A model generated the notes under the pieces. That model worked only from the letters and a program-made list of their open reading frames with translations, made no database searches and was not told where the DNA came from. This document shows, piece by piece, positions 20,657 through 29,795 of a DNA stretch of 32,375 bases; position 1 is the stretch's first letter; the number at the start of each line of letters is the position of its first letter. Source of the DNA: a virus. A program made the position numbers and the translations under genes. The DNA lies in the IMG/VR virus record IMGVR_UViG_3300042864_000637, positions 1 to 32,375 of that record, one strand, 5' to 3'.

Positions 20657-22209
20657 TGAAGACGCCGATCCTCGGATCTTCCTATGTGGCCCGCAGCGTT
20701 AACGCTGCGGACAACCGCATGGTGAACCTGTTCCCCGAGATCGTGCCCGATGCAAGCGGCGGTAAAGAACCGGCGTTTCTTCAGCGTGCGCCTGGTCTTC
20801 GCCTGCTTGCTACTCTCGGCAATGGTCCGGTGCGGGGGCTGTGGACGTTTGGTGGGTACGGCTACGCCGTGTCCGGCGACAAGCTGTACAAGATCGACTC
20901 CTTTTGGGTGGCGACAATCAAGGGCACCGTTACCGGCGCTGGCCCGGTGTCGATGGTGGACAACGGCACGCAGTTGTTCATTGCCGCTGGCGCTGACGGC
21001 TTCATCTACAACGCCAACACGGACGTCTTCGCCCAGATCACCGACCCGGACTTCCCCGGCGCGACGACCGTGGGCTTCATCGACGGCTACTTTGTCTTCA
21101 ACGAGCCGAACAGCCAGAAGTTCTGGGTAACGCAGCTCCTTGATGGTACGTCGGTTGACCCGCTCGACTTCGCCAGCGCCGAAGGTTCGCCGGACAACCT
21201 TGTCTCGCTGATCGTAGACCACCGCGAAGTCTGGCTGTTTGGTGAGACGTCGGTGGAGGTCTGGTACAACGCCGGGCTCCCTGACTTCCCGCTGGCCCGC
21301 ATCCAGGGCGCGTTCAACGAGATCGGTTGCGCCGCGCCGTTCTCCGTCGCCAAGCTGGACAACGGCGTCTTCTGGCTGGGTGCGGACGCCCGCGGGCGCG
21401 GCATCGTCTATCGGTCAAAGGGCTACAATGGCGAGCGGATCTCGACGCACTCGGTTGAGTGGCAGATCCAGCAGTATTCCGACATCTCTGACGCCACCGC
21501 TTACACCTACCAGCAGGACGGCCACTCCTTCTACGTTCTGAACTTCCCGACCGCCGACATTACTTGGGTGTACGACGTCGCAACGCAGGTGTGGCATCAG
21601 CGCGCTGGCTGGCTGAACAACCAGTTCACCCGCCACCGCGGCAACAACCAGATGTCGTTCAGCGACGAGATTGTCGTCGGCGACTACATTACGGGCGCGA
21701 TTTTCGCCTACGACCTCTCAGTCTACACAGAGGCGGGGTCTATCCAAAAGTGGCTGCGGTCGTGGCGTGCGCTGGCCACCGGCCAAAACACCCTTCTTCG
21801 CACGACGCAACACAGCCTTCAGCTTGACTGCGAAAGCGGCGTTGGCCTTGATGAGCCGGCTAACGTAATTGACCAGGCTCAAGCCGAGCAATTTTTTGCG
21901 TACATCACCGCCGAGTCTGATGAGCGTTTGTTAACTGAAAACGATGATTTTCTCTACGCTACGACGTCTACCTCGACAACCATGACCCCCATGGTCATGC
22001 TGCGTTGGTCGGATGATGGCGGCCACACTTGGTCGAACGAGCATTGGCGGTCGATGGGCCGTATCGGTCAGACCGGCCGCCGCGTCATCTGGCGCCGGCT
22101 GGGCATGACGTTGAAGCTGCGCGACCGCGTGTACGAGATTTCTGGCACCGACCCCGTGTCGATCACGATTATGGGCGCCGAACTCATCGCGAGCCCGACC
22201 CGTGCCTGA
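20656..22209 (+). CDS. Packaged DNA stabilisation protein, P22 gp10-like tail hub
   Basis: A 517-residue protein (P22 gp10 has 472). Family features are the start KTPILGSSYVARSVNAADNRMVNLFPE, then repeated beta-propeller-like segments (RGLWTFGGYGYAVSGDKLYKI, WLFGETSVEVWYNAG, GIVYRSKGYNGERISTHSVEW, WVYDVATQVWHQRAGW). The end is RMSMGRIGQTGRR-like (WRSMGRIGQTGRRVIWRRLG). It forms the hub below gp4, to which tailspikes or fibres attach. TGATG overlap upstream, 8-base overlap with the next gene. Confidence 0.9.
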   Translation: MKTPILGSSYVARSVNAADNRMVNLFPEIVPDASGGKEPAFLQRAPGLRLLATLGNGPVRGLWTFGGYGYAVSGDKLYKIDSFWVATIKGTVTGAGPVSMVDNGTQLFIAAGADGFIYNANTDVFAQITDPDFPGATTVGFIDGYFVFNEPNSQKFWVTQLLDGTSVDPLDFASAEGSPDNLVSLIVDHREVWLFGETSVEVWYNAGLPDFPLARIQGAFNEIGCAAPFSVAKLDNGVFWLGADARGRGIVYRSKGYNGERISTHSVEWQIQQYSDISDATAYTYQQDGHSFYVLNFPTADITWVYDVATQVWHQRAGWLNNQFTRHRGNNQMSFSDEIVVGDYITGAIFAYDLSVYTEAGSIQKWLRSWRALATGQNTLLRTTQHSLQLDCESGVGLDEPANVIDQAQAEQFFAYITAESDERLLTENDDFLYATTSTSTTMTPMVMLRWSDDGGHTWSNEHWRSMGRIGQTGRRVIWRRLGMTLKLRDRVYEISGTDPVSITIMGAELIASPTRA

Positions 22210-22780
22210 GAACATCACGCAGATCCCCGCCGCTCGGGTGCCGATTGCTGAAGACCCGGTGCCCTACCCTTCGCGGCCGTGGTATCGCTACCTCTACAAT
22301 CTGTTCGCCATCCTAGGCAGCGGCTCGCTTCGCAACGGCGCGTTTCACGACGAGACGACGCAGACGGCGGCAGCGCCCAATACCGCCTACTCGATGACGT
22401 TCAACAAGACCGACTACAGCCAGGGTGTCTATCTCGGCACGCCTACGTCTCGCGTCTATGTGGACCGCCCCGGCCTGTATAATTTTCAGTTTTCGGCGCA
22501 GTTTGTAAGCACAAACGCCGCCGCCAAAACCGTCTACATTTGGGCTGACGTCAACGGCACCGCCGTCCCGCAGTCCGCGACTACGATTACAATGAAAGGT
22601 TCTGGCGAAGCCTATTTGGCGGCCTGGAACTTCTTTCTTCGTATGAACACGGACGACTATTTTCGCTTGAGGTGGGCGACGGATAACACAAACGTATCTA
22701 TCCAAGCCTCCGCAGCAACCGCTTTCTCACCGGCGGTCCCTTCTGTTATCCTCACCGTTGCCGCGAACATAGGTGAATAA
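22202..22780 (+). CDS. Minor tail protein with C1q/TNF-like beta domain (putative)
   Basis: A 192-residue protein from a GTG at 22202, inside the end of the gp10-like gene. The N-terminal ~40 residues (EDPVPYPSRPWYRYLYNLFAILG) look like a virion-attachment helix. The rest has C1q/TNF-type jelly-roll features: AFHDETTQTAAAPNTAYSMTFN, VYVDRPGLYNFQFSAQF, KTVYIWADVNGTAVPQSAT, YFRLRWATDNTNVSIQA. Such domains trimerise and are common in fibre tips and head fibres. It may attach to the gp10-like hub. The end overlaps the next ATG (TAATG). Confidence 0.65.
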   Translation: MPENITQIPAARVPIAEDPVPYPSRPWYRYLYNLFAILGSGSLRNGAFHDETTQTAAAPNTAYSMTFNKTDYSQGVYLGTPTSRVYVDRPGLYNFQFSAQFVSTNAAAKTVYIWADVNGTAVPQSATTITMKGSGEAYLAAWNFFLRMNTDDYFRLRWATDNTNVSIQASAATAFSPAVPSVILTVAANIGE

Positions 22781-23844
22781 TGGCCGTCCTAACCCCCCAG
22801 CCTAAGATGCAGTTCACAACGGCGGCCGGCGTGCCTCTCTCGGGCGGCAAGGTCTACACCTACGTCGCCGGCACCACGACGCCGCAGGCGACGTTTACGG
22901 ACTACACGGGCGTTACGCCTAACACCAACCCGGTCATTCTCAACTCGCGCGGCGAGGCAAACATCTGGCTTGGCAGCGCGCTGTACAAGTTCCGCTTGAC
23001 CGACGTTAACGATGTTGAGATCTGGACGGTTGATTACATCTCGGCGCCCACATCAGCCGTCTCGCCCATCCTGTCGGGCAATGTTACCATCGACAGCGAC
23101 ACGCCGACGGCGGCCCTTAAGATTACGCAGACCGGCACCGGCCCGGTCTTGCGCGTGCAAGATAGCGCGGACCCAGACGCGACGCCGTTTATCATCGACA
23201 ACGCTGGTGGCGTCGGCATTGGGACGGCGACCCCGACGGCGGCGCTCGACGTAGTCGGGGACGTTGTAGTTTCTGGATCGTTGACGGCGGGGTCGGTGAC
23301 GGCGCTCTCTGTTGTGGGCTTCACCGGCATCGTCGCGTATTTTCCCGCGACAACTGCCCCAACGGGCTGGGTCAAGGCTAACGGCGCGCTGTTGAGCCGC
23401 ACCACATACGCTACTCTGTGGGCCTTCGCGCAGACCAGCGGCAATCTGGTGTCCGACGCGACTTGGGCGAGCAACAACCAGGGTGCGTTTTCGACCGGCG
23501 ACGGCAGCACGACCTTCCGCGTCCCTGACTTGCGCGGCGAGTTTTTGCGCGGCTGGGACGATGGCCGCGGTGTGGATAGCGGGCGCGCTATTGGATCGTT
23601 CCAGAGCGGAGAATTGGCAAGCCACACCCATACTGGCACCACCAGCACGGCCCCCGACCACGACCACGGCTACCTGTCGATTGATACGGCGGGTACGGGC
23701 AACACAAACGTCGCCGGAGCGAGCTTTGGTTCTGGTCTGACTGCGCCTGGCGGCGCTCACAACCATACTTTCACGACCAACGCCACGGGCGGCACCGAGA
23801 CACGCCCGCGCAACATCGCGCTTCTGGCGTGCATTAAGCTCTGA
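22780..23844 (+). CDS. Tail fibre protein with phage tail collar domain
   Basis: A 354-residue fibre. The N-terminal ~85 residues (MQFTTAAGVPLSGGKVYTYVAGTTTPQATFTDY, ANIWLGSALYKFRLTD) are a widespread phage fibre-attachment domain. A short Thr/Ala/Val-rich beta shaft follows (VGIGTATPTAALDVVGDVVVSG). From about residue 180 comes a tail-collar domain: GFTGIVAYFPATTAPTGWVKANG, TTFRVPDLRGEFLRGWDDGRG, and a His-rich SHTHTG/DHDHGY/HNHTF end typical of metal-bound collar tips. The end ETRPRNIALLACIKL is also typical. It binds the host surface or holds other fibres. Confidence 0.88.
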   Translation: MAVLTPQPKMQFTTAAGVPLSGGKVYTYVAGTTTPQATFTDYTGVTPNTNPVILNSRGEANIWLGSALYKFRLTDVNDVEIWTVDYISAPTSAVSPILSGNVTIDSDTPTAALKITQTGTGPVLRVQDSADPDATPFIIDNAGGVGIGTATPTAALDVVGDVVVSGSLTAGSVTALSVVGFTGIVAYFPATTAPTGWVKANGALLSRTTYATLWAFAQTSGNLVSDATWASNNQGAFSTGDGSTTFRVPDLRGEFLRGWDDGRGVDSGRAIGSFQSGELASHTHTGTTSTAPDHDHGYLSIDTAGTGNTNVAGASFGSGLTAPGGAHNHTFTTNATGGTETRPRNIALLACIKL

Positions 23845-23858
23845 CGGGGGGAGCGAAC

Positions 23859-24218
23859 ATGCCGACAACGCTGGTGGACGACCGAAAGGCGGGGCTGGCC
23901 GTAGGCTATGCCGCGACTGATTGGTCTTCGCCGGTTGACTATGAGGCATACGAAGCCGCGCTGGAAGATTGGACGGTGAAGGCTATCGTTCGGGACGGCG
24001 AGCGCATCGGCGCCGCCTACTTTAAGGACGGAGAGGTCCACGTTTCCATCCTGCCGGAGTGGCGAAAGAAGTGGGCGACCAAAGGCGTGATAGCGCAACT
24101 TTTTGCGGATGAAGGCGCGTTCAGCCGTATCGCGCCGGGGCACGACTACATGTTTGATATCTTTCGGCGGTTAGGGTTTAACGTCTACGACGACGGTAGT
24201 GTCGGAAGGGCCGCATAA
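23859..24218 (+). CDS. GNAT-like or internal virion protein, 119 aa (putative)
   Basis: A 119-residue alpha/beta protein. The central run VKAIVRDGERIGAAYFKDGEVHVSILPEWRKKWATKG resembles strands 2-4 and the start of the cofactor loop of GNAT acetyltransferases. The C-terminus FDIFRRLGFNVYDDG resembles the last strand of that fold. The classical Q/RxxGxG/A loop is not clear. Small GNAT-like proteins often occur at this place in podophage genomes. GGGGGGAG precedes the ATG at 23859, and TAATG couples it to the next gene. Confidence 0.5.
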   Translation: MPTTLVDDRKAGLAVGYAATDWSSPVDYEAYEAALEDWTVKAIVRDGERIGAAYFKDGEVHVSILPEWRKKWATKGVIAQLFADEGAFSRIAPGHDYMFDIFRRLGFNVYDDGSVGRAA

Positions 24219-25045
24219 TGGGTATCGAAACCGCCATCCTCGGCGCAGGCGCTCTCGGCGCTGGCGCTGGCGTCCTTGGTTCGCGTAGCGCGGCCCGCAC
24301 GCAGGCCAACGCGGCCCGCGACGCCGCTAACGCGCAGGTTGCTGCTGCCGACCGTGCTGCTACCGCGCAGCGGGAGATGTTTGAGCGCCAGGTGGAGCTG
24401 CAAGAGCCGTTCCGCCAGGCTGGCCTAAGCGCCCAGAACCGGCTGCTGACGCTGTTGGGGCTGGAGGGTGGCAACGCCGCCGACCCTAACTTTGGGCGTT
24501 ACACCCGCGACTTTAGCATGTCCGACTTTGAGGCCGATCCCGGTTATGGCTTCCGCATGAGCGAGGGTATGAAAGCCATCGAGCGGTCGGCGGCGGCCCG
24601 TGGCGGTCTGCTGTCGGGCGCTACCCTTAAGGGCGTGCAGCGGTTCGGGCAGGATCTGGCCTCGTCTGAGTACGGCAACGCCTATGCTCGCTACCAAGCC
24701 AACCGCAACGCGCAGCTAAACCCGCTTCAAGGCGTTCTTGGCCAAGGCCAGACCAGCACAAACGTTCTGACGAACGCTGCTGGCGACGTCGGCCGCGGCG
24801 TAGGTGGGACGTATATGAGCGCCGGTAACGCGCAGGCTTCGGGCTACACCGGAGCCGGTCAGGCCCGCGCGTCGGGCTATGTCGGCCAAGCCAACGCCCT
24901 GACGGGCGCGCTGTCGTCGGGTATGCAAAACTACTTGATGTACAACTACATGAACCCGACCAAACCGGGCTATGCTGGCCCCGGTGGTGGCTATGCGGCC
25001 CCTGGTCTTTCTCCGATGTTCAGCGGTTTCGGAAACGAGGGCTGA
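24218..25045 (+). CDS. DNA ejection protein, P22 gp7-like
   Basis: A 275-residue protein. The Gly/Ala-rich hydrophobic start (MGIETAILGAGALGAGAGVLG) leads into a long Ala/Gln-rich helix (AARTQANAARDAANAQVAAADRAATAQREMFERQVELQEPFRQAG). DFEADPGYGFRMSEGMKAIERSAAARGGLLSGATLKGVQRFGQDLASSEY is characteristic of gp7-like transfer proteins. The C-terminus is Gly/Tyr/Met-rich (YMNPTKPGYAGPGGGY). Ejected ahead of the genome, it would help build the channel across the cell envelope together with the next two gene products. Confidence 0.82.
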   Translation: MGIETAILGAGALGAGAGVLGSRSAARTQANAARDAANAQVAAADRAATAQREMFERQVELQEPFRQAGLSAQNRLLTLLGLEGGNAADPNFGRYTRDFSMSDFEADPGYGFRMSEGMKAIERSAAARGGLLSGATLKGVQRFGQDLASSEYGNAYARYQANRNAQLNPLQGVLGQGQTSTNVLTNAAGDVGRGVGGTYMSAGNAQASGYTGAGQARASGYVGQANALTGALSSGMQNYLMYNYMNPTKPGYAGPGGGYAAPGLSPMFSGFGNEG

Positions 25046-25050
25046 CGCAC

Positions 25051-26568
25051 ATGGTCGATAACACCATCGCCTTGCAGGTCCGCCCCTTCCAGATGCCCAA
25101 CATCGGGGAGCTGTACGGGCAGGCCCAAAACCTTCAACTCAACCGGATGCGGATGGAGGAGGCGCGGGAGACGGCGCAGGAGCGCAACGCGCTTCGCGGT
25201 CTGCTGTCGTCGGGTGTGGACATCAACACGCCGGAGGGTCTTAGCCAGCTTCGCCGCGTCGCACCTACGCTGTCGCCGCAGTACGAGCAGGCCGCATCTC
25301 AGCGGGCGTACCAGACGGCGCAGGTCGGGCGTCTCAGGGCGCAAACCGAAGCCGACGCGCTCAAGGTGGGCCGCGACCTATTCGCCGCCGCCACAACTCC
25401 TGAGCAGTACGGCGCCGCTCGGGCCTATGTGGCTGAACGGTTTCCGCAGTACGCCAGCTCCATTCCCGCGCAGTTTTCAGTTGAGAACGCCCGCCGGATT
25501 GCGGAGGGCGCCGAAGGGCTCCTGCGCCGCGTGACGGCAAATGCTGAGGGGTCACGACCCAACGAGTTCGAACGGGCGCTGCTTGGCGCGGGTATTCGGC
25601 CGGGCTCGCCTGAGTGGCAGGAGGCCATGCGTGGGCGCGCGACTAGCTTGACCGGCGGGCGCCAGCCTAGGTTGAACGTAAGCATTATGGACGGCCGCCC
25701 CGTAATTACCGACATGGATACCGGCGAGTTCTTCTTTGCGAGGGAAGCGCCGGGGGGCACTCAGCGAAACGCGGCGGCGCCCGTCGATCTCCGGCGCCCG
25801 CCGGCCGCTGCTCCGGCGGCGCCGCCCGCGCAGCCCGCAAACATGATGCTTCCCAACGCCGCTGCGCCAACACTCGCGGCGGGGCCAAATGCAGTCCCCC
25901 CTGCCGCCGCGCCGACGCTGGCCGAAGTGCGCGCGGAACAGGGTCAGCGCGCGATTACGCAGGCGGGCGGTGAGGCCCGCGCGCGAGAAGCGGGCACGCT
26001 GGAAGCTCGCTCGGCCGCAACTCAGCGGCGCGAGCAAGAACAGCTTACCCGCGCCATTAGCGAACTGGAGCGCATTACGGAGCGCGGCGGTCTTTTGGAG
26101 CGGTCTACTGGCGGCGGCCTTAACGCCATCGTGGATCGCTTTTTTGACTTCTTCAACGCGCCTACGTCCGGTGCTGTCGCTATCGGAGCGTTGCAGCCAA
26201 TCGCCGACGTCGTCACCAAAATGGTGCCGCGCTTTGAAGGCCCGCAGTCTAACGCTGACACGCAGTCTTACCGAGAGGCCGCAGGTCGCCTAGCTGATCC
26301 CACAGTTCCGAACGAAACTCGACTGGCGGCGGCGCGCGAAATCATTCGTCTGTTTCGCACTCGCGCAGACCAGTTTGAAACGGCCCCCAGCGCAAATGCC
26401 GCGCCGACTGGTGGCAATCAGCCGGCGCCTACCGGCACGCCTTCGCCTGCGCGCACGGGACAGCCGCAAACCCAGACCCAGACAACGTTCCGGGAAGGCC
26501 AGATAGCTAACGGGCCTAACGGTCAGCGTATTCAGTTTCGCAACGGTCAGTGGGTGCCCATGCGATGA
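25051..26568 (+). CDS. DNA ejection protein, P22 gp20-like position
   Basis: A 505-residue protein, mainly helical. The N-terminus MVDNTIALQVRPFQMPNIGELYGQAQNLQLNRMRMEEARETAQERNAL is typical of ejection proteins with a long coiled coil. A Pro/Ala-rich linker spans about residues 248-292. A second helical region follows (QRREQEQLTRAISELERITERGGLLERSTGG). The C-terminus is low-complexity (Pro/Thr/Gln), ending QRIQFRNGQWVPMR, a short tail motif common in virion proteins. Assignment rests on its place between the gp7-like gene and the large ejection gene. Confidence 0.7.
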   Translation: MVDNTIALQVRPFQMPNIGELYGQAQNLQLNRMRMEEARETAQERNALRGLLSSGVDINTPEGLSQLRRVAPTLSPQYEQAASQRAYQTAQVGRLRAQTEADALKVGRDLFAAATTPEQYGAARAYVAERFPQYASSIPAQFSVENARRIAEGAEGLLRRVTANAEGSRPNEFERALLGAGIRPGSPEWQEAMRGRATSLTGGRQPRLNVSIMDGRPVITDMDTGEFFFAREAPGGTQRNAAAPVDLRRPPAAAPAAPPAQPANMMLPNAAAPTLAAGPNAVPPAAAPTLAEVRAEQGQRAITQAGGEARAREAGTLEARSAATQRREQEQLTRAISELERITERGGLLERSTGGGLNAIVDRFFDFFNAPTSGAVAIGALQPIADVVTKMVPRFEGPQSNADTQSYREAAGRLADPTVPNETRLAAAREIIRLFRTRADQFETAPSANAAPTGGNQPAPTGTPSPARTGQPQTQTQTTFREGQIANGPNGQRIQFRNGQWVPMR

Positions 26569-29315
26569 GCAGCGCGCTTCCTCCCGGCTTTACGCTAGAA
26601 GAACCCCCCGCCCCTTCGTCGGCCGCGCTGCCGCCCGGCTTTACGCTGGAGGAAATGCCTGCCGACGGCGTCCCCGGCCCCCGCCGAGAACCGACTGGAC
26701 GCGGCGAAGGCCGACTGCCGTTTCTTAACCGCCAGATTGCCGAAACTCTCGGCATGCCCGTTGACTTTGTTAATTCGGTCCTTCGCATGGCCGGCGTGCC
26801 GGTTAGCGATCGGCCGTTCGGCGGTTCGGCCAGCATTGAGGCCGGCATGGCGCGGGCTGGCCGCGAGGCTGGCGTGACGATGGTGCCCGAGATCGGAGCG
26901 ACGCCCCAGACGCCTGGCGAGTACATAGCGGCCGGCGTTGGTAGCGCCGCGGGCATGCTTAACCCTACGGTTCTTGGGGCGCGCGTTGCGGCTAGAGTTG
27001 GCGGCCCGCTAGTTTCGCGCATAGGGCAAACCATTGCCGGCGCGCCAGTAGCGGCGCCGTTTACGACGGCGGGGACGGAAGTCGCCGCTGGTGCTGGCGG
27101 CGGCGCCGGTCGCTACATTGCGGAGCAGAACTACCCCGGCAACGAGCCTGTCGCGCAGTTGGCTGAACTTGGTGGCGGCTTGACCGGCGGTGTGGTCGCG
27201 CAGGCGCCTAGCCTGCTGCTGCGTACGCCTGGTGTTGCGACGGTCATTGATGCGGCTAAGTCGGTGTTGCCGTCCGGGGCGCGGAGGCGTGCGACTGAGC
27301 GGCTCTCGTCTTTGGTCGAAGATCCTTACGCGGCGTCTCGGACTGCCGCAGCGCCGACGATCAGCGATCTCACCCCCGCGCAGCGTACTGGCGAAGCTGG
27401 CCTGCTGGATCTTGAACGCGCCGTCGCCGCGGAGAACCCCGCCATCGCTCGGCAGTTGCGTGAACGGGCAGAGGCGGCGCAGGCCACGCTGCTGGCGGAA
27501 GCCCGCGCATTAGGTGGTCGTCCCGAGGACACGCGGGCGTTTTTGGAGGACCGCGTTACTCGACTGACTACTGCGCTGAACACCCGTGTTGAGCAGGCCC
27601 AAACGGAAGCCCGCCGTCGCATTGCGGCTTTGGAGCCGGGAGCGCCAGCGGCGGATGCGTCGCGCATCGCCCGCGAGGAGTTCGACCGGGCGTTCGCCGC
27701 CGCCCGCGCGCAGGAGAACGCGCTGTGGCAGGCTCTCCCGCAAGACTTGAGAATTGACACCGCACCGCTGTTTGAGCGGTTTGCGGCGCTGGTGGACGCC
27801 ACCCCTAGCACACAACGGCAAAACATCCCCGCCTTCGCACGGCAGTTCTTGGGCCGAGAAGCGCCGGACGAACAGACCGACGCCGTGCTGTCGCAGCTTA
27901 ACACGCTGTACCCCGGTGCGTTTCCGCAGCAGCCGTCGTCGCCGCGTCTGGGTGCGACGGCCAGCCCGGCCGAGTTGCAGGGGCTGCGGTCGGAACTGCT
28001 TGAGATACAGCGCGCCGCTCGGAAGGCTGGGCGCCGCAACGAGGCGCGCATTGCTGGCGAAATTGCCGATGACGTGCTGACCTCTCTTAACAGCCTGCCC
28101 GAAACGGGCGGTCCCTATGACGTCGCGCGCGAGTTCAGCCGCAACGTAAACGAAGTCTTTCGTGAAGGCGGCGCTGCGGCGCTTGCGCGGAGGACTGGGG
28201 GTGGCGAAGCCGCAGTAGCGCCGGAACTGACGCTTGAGACGCTGCTGGGCCGAGGTGGCCCTCGCGCTGACATCGCCGCGCGCGACCTGTTGGTGGCGAC
28301 CGGCAACAGCCCAGAGACACGGACGGCGATTGAGAACTACCTTACGCAGTCCTTCCGCAATACGGCGGTGTCCGGTGAAGGACGGCTGAAGCCGGAGTCG
28401 GCTACTAACTGGATGCGTCGGAACGCCGCGCTTCTGGATCGGTTCCCCGAGGTCCGCAACCAACTGGCCGAAGCTATGACGGCGCAAGGCCGCGCGGAGA
28501 CGCTGACCGCTCGCCAAGCTGGCGTGGAGCGCGGTCTGCTTCGGCGCGACGACAGCCGCGTGGAACGATTGCTCGACCAACGGCCAGAGAGCGCCGTCGC
28601 TCGCTTCCTCAACGCCGCGCCGGGCAAGGAGGTGGACCGCGTGTTCAGCGCCGACGATCCGGCGGCGTTGGCCGCGTCGTTGCGCCGCTCCGTGGACCGC
28701 GACCAGACCGGCCAGGCGCTGTCGGGGCTGCGAGGGGCCTTCATCGACAACCTGTTTGGGCGGGCGCGGCAGACGACGCCGGATGGGCCGGTCTTCAACG
28801 GCAGCGCCATCATGGACGCGCTGAACGACCCCAAGCAGGTGGCGGCGCTGGGGGCGGTGTTCGACGCCCCCGCGTTGCAGCGGCTGCGACAGATTGGCAC
28901 GGAACTGACTGCGCTGGAGCGCGCCCGCGGCGCGTCCGCGCGCGGCGGCGTTATCGAGGACATCCCGTCCAAGGCGCTCGACTTGGTCAGCCGTTTTGTT
29001 GCCGCGAGAACTGTGTCTGGCTTGGCCGAGTCGGCCATCGCTACCGGCGCTGTGCGTAGCTTTTTGGCAAAGATGACGACGGATCGCGCGCAGCGGCTGT
29101 TGTCGGACGCGATCACCAACCCGGAACTGTTCTCGACGCTGATGTCGCCGATAAGCACACCTAAACAGCAGGACATGGTGATGCGCCGGCTTCAAGGCTT
29201 CTTGGCTGGGTCGGCGGGACGCGCGGTTACGGGCGAGGAAGAAGACCGTCAGCCGGCGCCCAACGCTATGGCCCCGGCCGGCGCGTCGGGCAACGTCAAC
29301 GCCATGGTTCGCTAA
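26565..29315 (+). CDS. Large DNA ejection / internal virion protein, P22 gp16-like position
   Basis: A 916-residue protein, the longest of the window. I use the ATG at 26565, which overlaps the previous stop as ATGA. It opens with two copies of LPPGFTLEE (about residues 5-13 and 25-33), followed by NRQIAETLGMPVDFVNSVLRMAG. Gly/Ala-rich hydrophobic segments at about 130-205 could contact membranes. Very long Ala/Arg/Glu helices follow to the C-terminus (for example VSRFVAARTVSGLAESAIATGAVRSFLAKMTTDRAQRLL). No lytic transglycosylase or protease motif is evident to me. It would be ejected to form the trans-envelope channel. Confidence 0.75.
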   Translation: MSSALPPGFTLEEPPAPSSAALPPGFTLEEMPADGVPGPRREPTGRGEGRLPFLNRQIAETLGMPVDFVNSVLRMAGVPVSDRPFGGSASIEAGMARAGREAGVTMVPEIGATPQTPGEYIAAGVGSAAGMLNPTVLGARVAARVGGPLVSRIGQTIAGAPVAAPFTTAGTEVAAGAGGGAGRYIAEQNYPGNEPVAQLAELGGGLTGGVVAQAPSLLLRTPGVATVIDAAKSVLPSGARRRATERLSSLVEDPYAASRTAAAPTISDLTPAQRTGEAGLLDLERAVAAENPAIARQLRERAEAAQATLLAEARALGGRPEDTRAFLEDRVTRLTTALNTRVEQAQTEARRRIAALEPGAPAADASRIAREEFDRAFAAARAQENALWQALPQDLRIDTAPLFERFAALVDATPSTQRQNIPAFARQFLGREAPDEQTDAVLSQLNTLYPGAFPQQPSSPRLGATASPAELQGLRSELLEIQRAARKAGRRNEARIAGEIADDVLTSLNSLPETGGPYDVAREFSRNVNEVFREGGAAALARRTGGGEAAVAPELTLETLLGRGGPRADIAARDLLVATGNSPETRTAIENYLTQSFRNTAVSGEGRLKPESATNWMRRNAALLDRFPEVRNQLAEAMTAQGRAETLTARQAGVERGLLRRDDSRVERLLDQRPESAVARFLNAAPGKEVDRVFSADDPAALAASLRRSVDRDQTGQALSGLRGAFIDNLFGRARQTTPDGPVFNGSAIMDALNDPKQVAALGAVFDAPALQRLRQIGTELTALERARGASARGGVIEDIPSKALDLVSRFVAARTVSGLAESAIATGAVRSFLAKMTTDRAQRLLSDAITNPELFSTLMSPISTPKQQDMVMRRLQGFLAGSAGRAVTGEEEDRQPAPNAMAPAGASGNVNAMVR

Positions 29316-29327
29316 AGGTTGCCGCCT

Positions 29328-29558
29328 ATGTCGCAGGATCTTGTGAACCTCGTCATCGGCGTGGCCGGGGCGGCGATGGGCTGGATGCTGAAGGTCGTGT
29401 GGGACTCGATCCGCCTGCTGCAAAACGACATGAAGACGCTGGAGCGGGCGCTGCACACGAAGTACGTCAGCAAGGACGACTATCGGGCAGACATCCAGGA
29501 CATCAAGTCGATGGTGAAAGCCATCTTCGACCGCCTGGAACGCAAGGCAGATAAGTGA
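29328..29558 (+). CDS. Small membrane protein with coiled coil, lysis-associated
   Basis: A 76-residue protein from the ATG at 29328 behind AAAGG. One hydrophobic helix (LVNLVIGVAGAAMGWMLKVVW, about residues 5-25) is followed by a charged coiled coil (LLQNDMKTLERALHTKYVSKDDYRADIQDIKSMVKAIFDRLERKADK). The layout of N-terminal membrane anchor plus coiled coil fits an i-spanin-like or holin-accessory protein. It overlaps the following gene by one base (TGATG). Exact role unproven. Confidence 0.6.
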   Translation: MSQDLVNLVIGVAGAAMGWMLKVVWDSIRLLQNDMKTLERALHTKYVSKDDYRADIQDIKSMVKAIFDRLERKADK

Positions 29559-29782
29559 TGCAGGGCGTCCAGCGGCACATCCTGCTGGTTGCGATCTACA
29601 CGCTTGCAATGGTCATGCTCGCCATGGTGTTCGTACTCTTGGCGGGGCTGTTTGACCCACAGGTGAACAACGACAAGATCTTTGAGGTGCTAGGCCCCGC
29701 CTTTTCCACTATCGTCGGCGCGCTCGTAGGGCTGCTAGGCGGCCTGCGCCTTGCGCGGGCGTCAGAGGACCGAGACGGATAA
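29558..29782 (+). CDS. Two-helix membrane protein, possible holin
   Basis: About 74 residues from ATG 29558; the in-frame GTG at 29555 would add one. Two hydrophobic helices (ILLVAIYTLAMVMLAMVFVLLAGLF and VLGPAFSTIVGALVGLLGGLRLA) are joined by a short acidic loop. The end is charged (RASEDRDG). Size and topology fit a class II-like holin or holin partner. The Pam3 gp28-type gene 13 bases further on is a second holin candidate, so one of the two may be an antiholin. Confidence 0.6.
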   Translation: MQGVQRHILLVAIYTLAMVMLAMVFVLLAGLFDPQVNNDKIFEVLGPAFSTIVGALVGLLGGLRLARASEDRDG

Positions 29783-29795
29783 GTAGGAGGAAGGT

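Noticed and set aside
27510-29609. 699-codon open frame on the minus strand opposite the large ejection gene
   Set aside because: Same shadow effect. Low-complexity Arg/Ala/Gln/His composition, with no ribosome site or neighbours on that strand.
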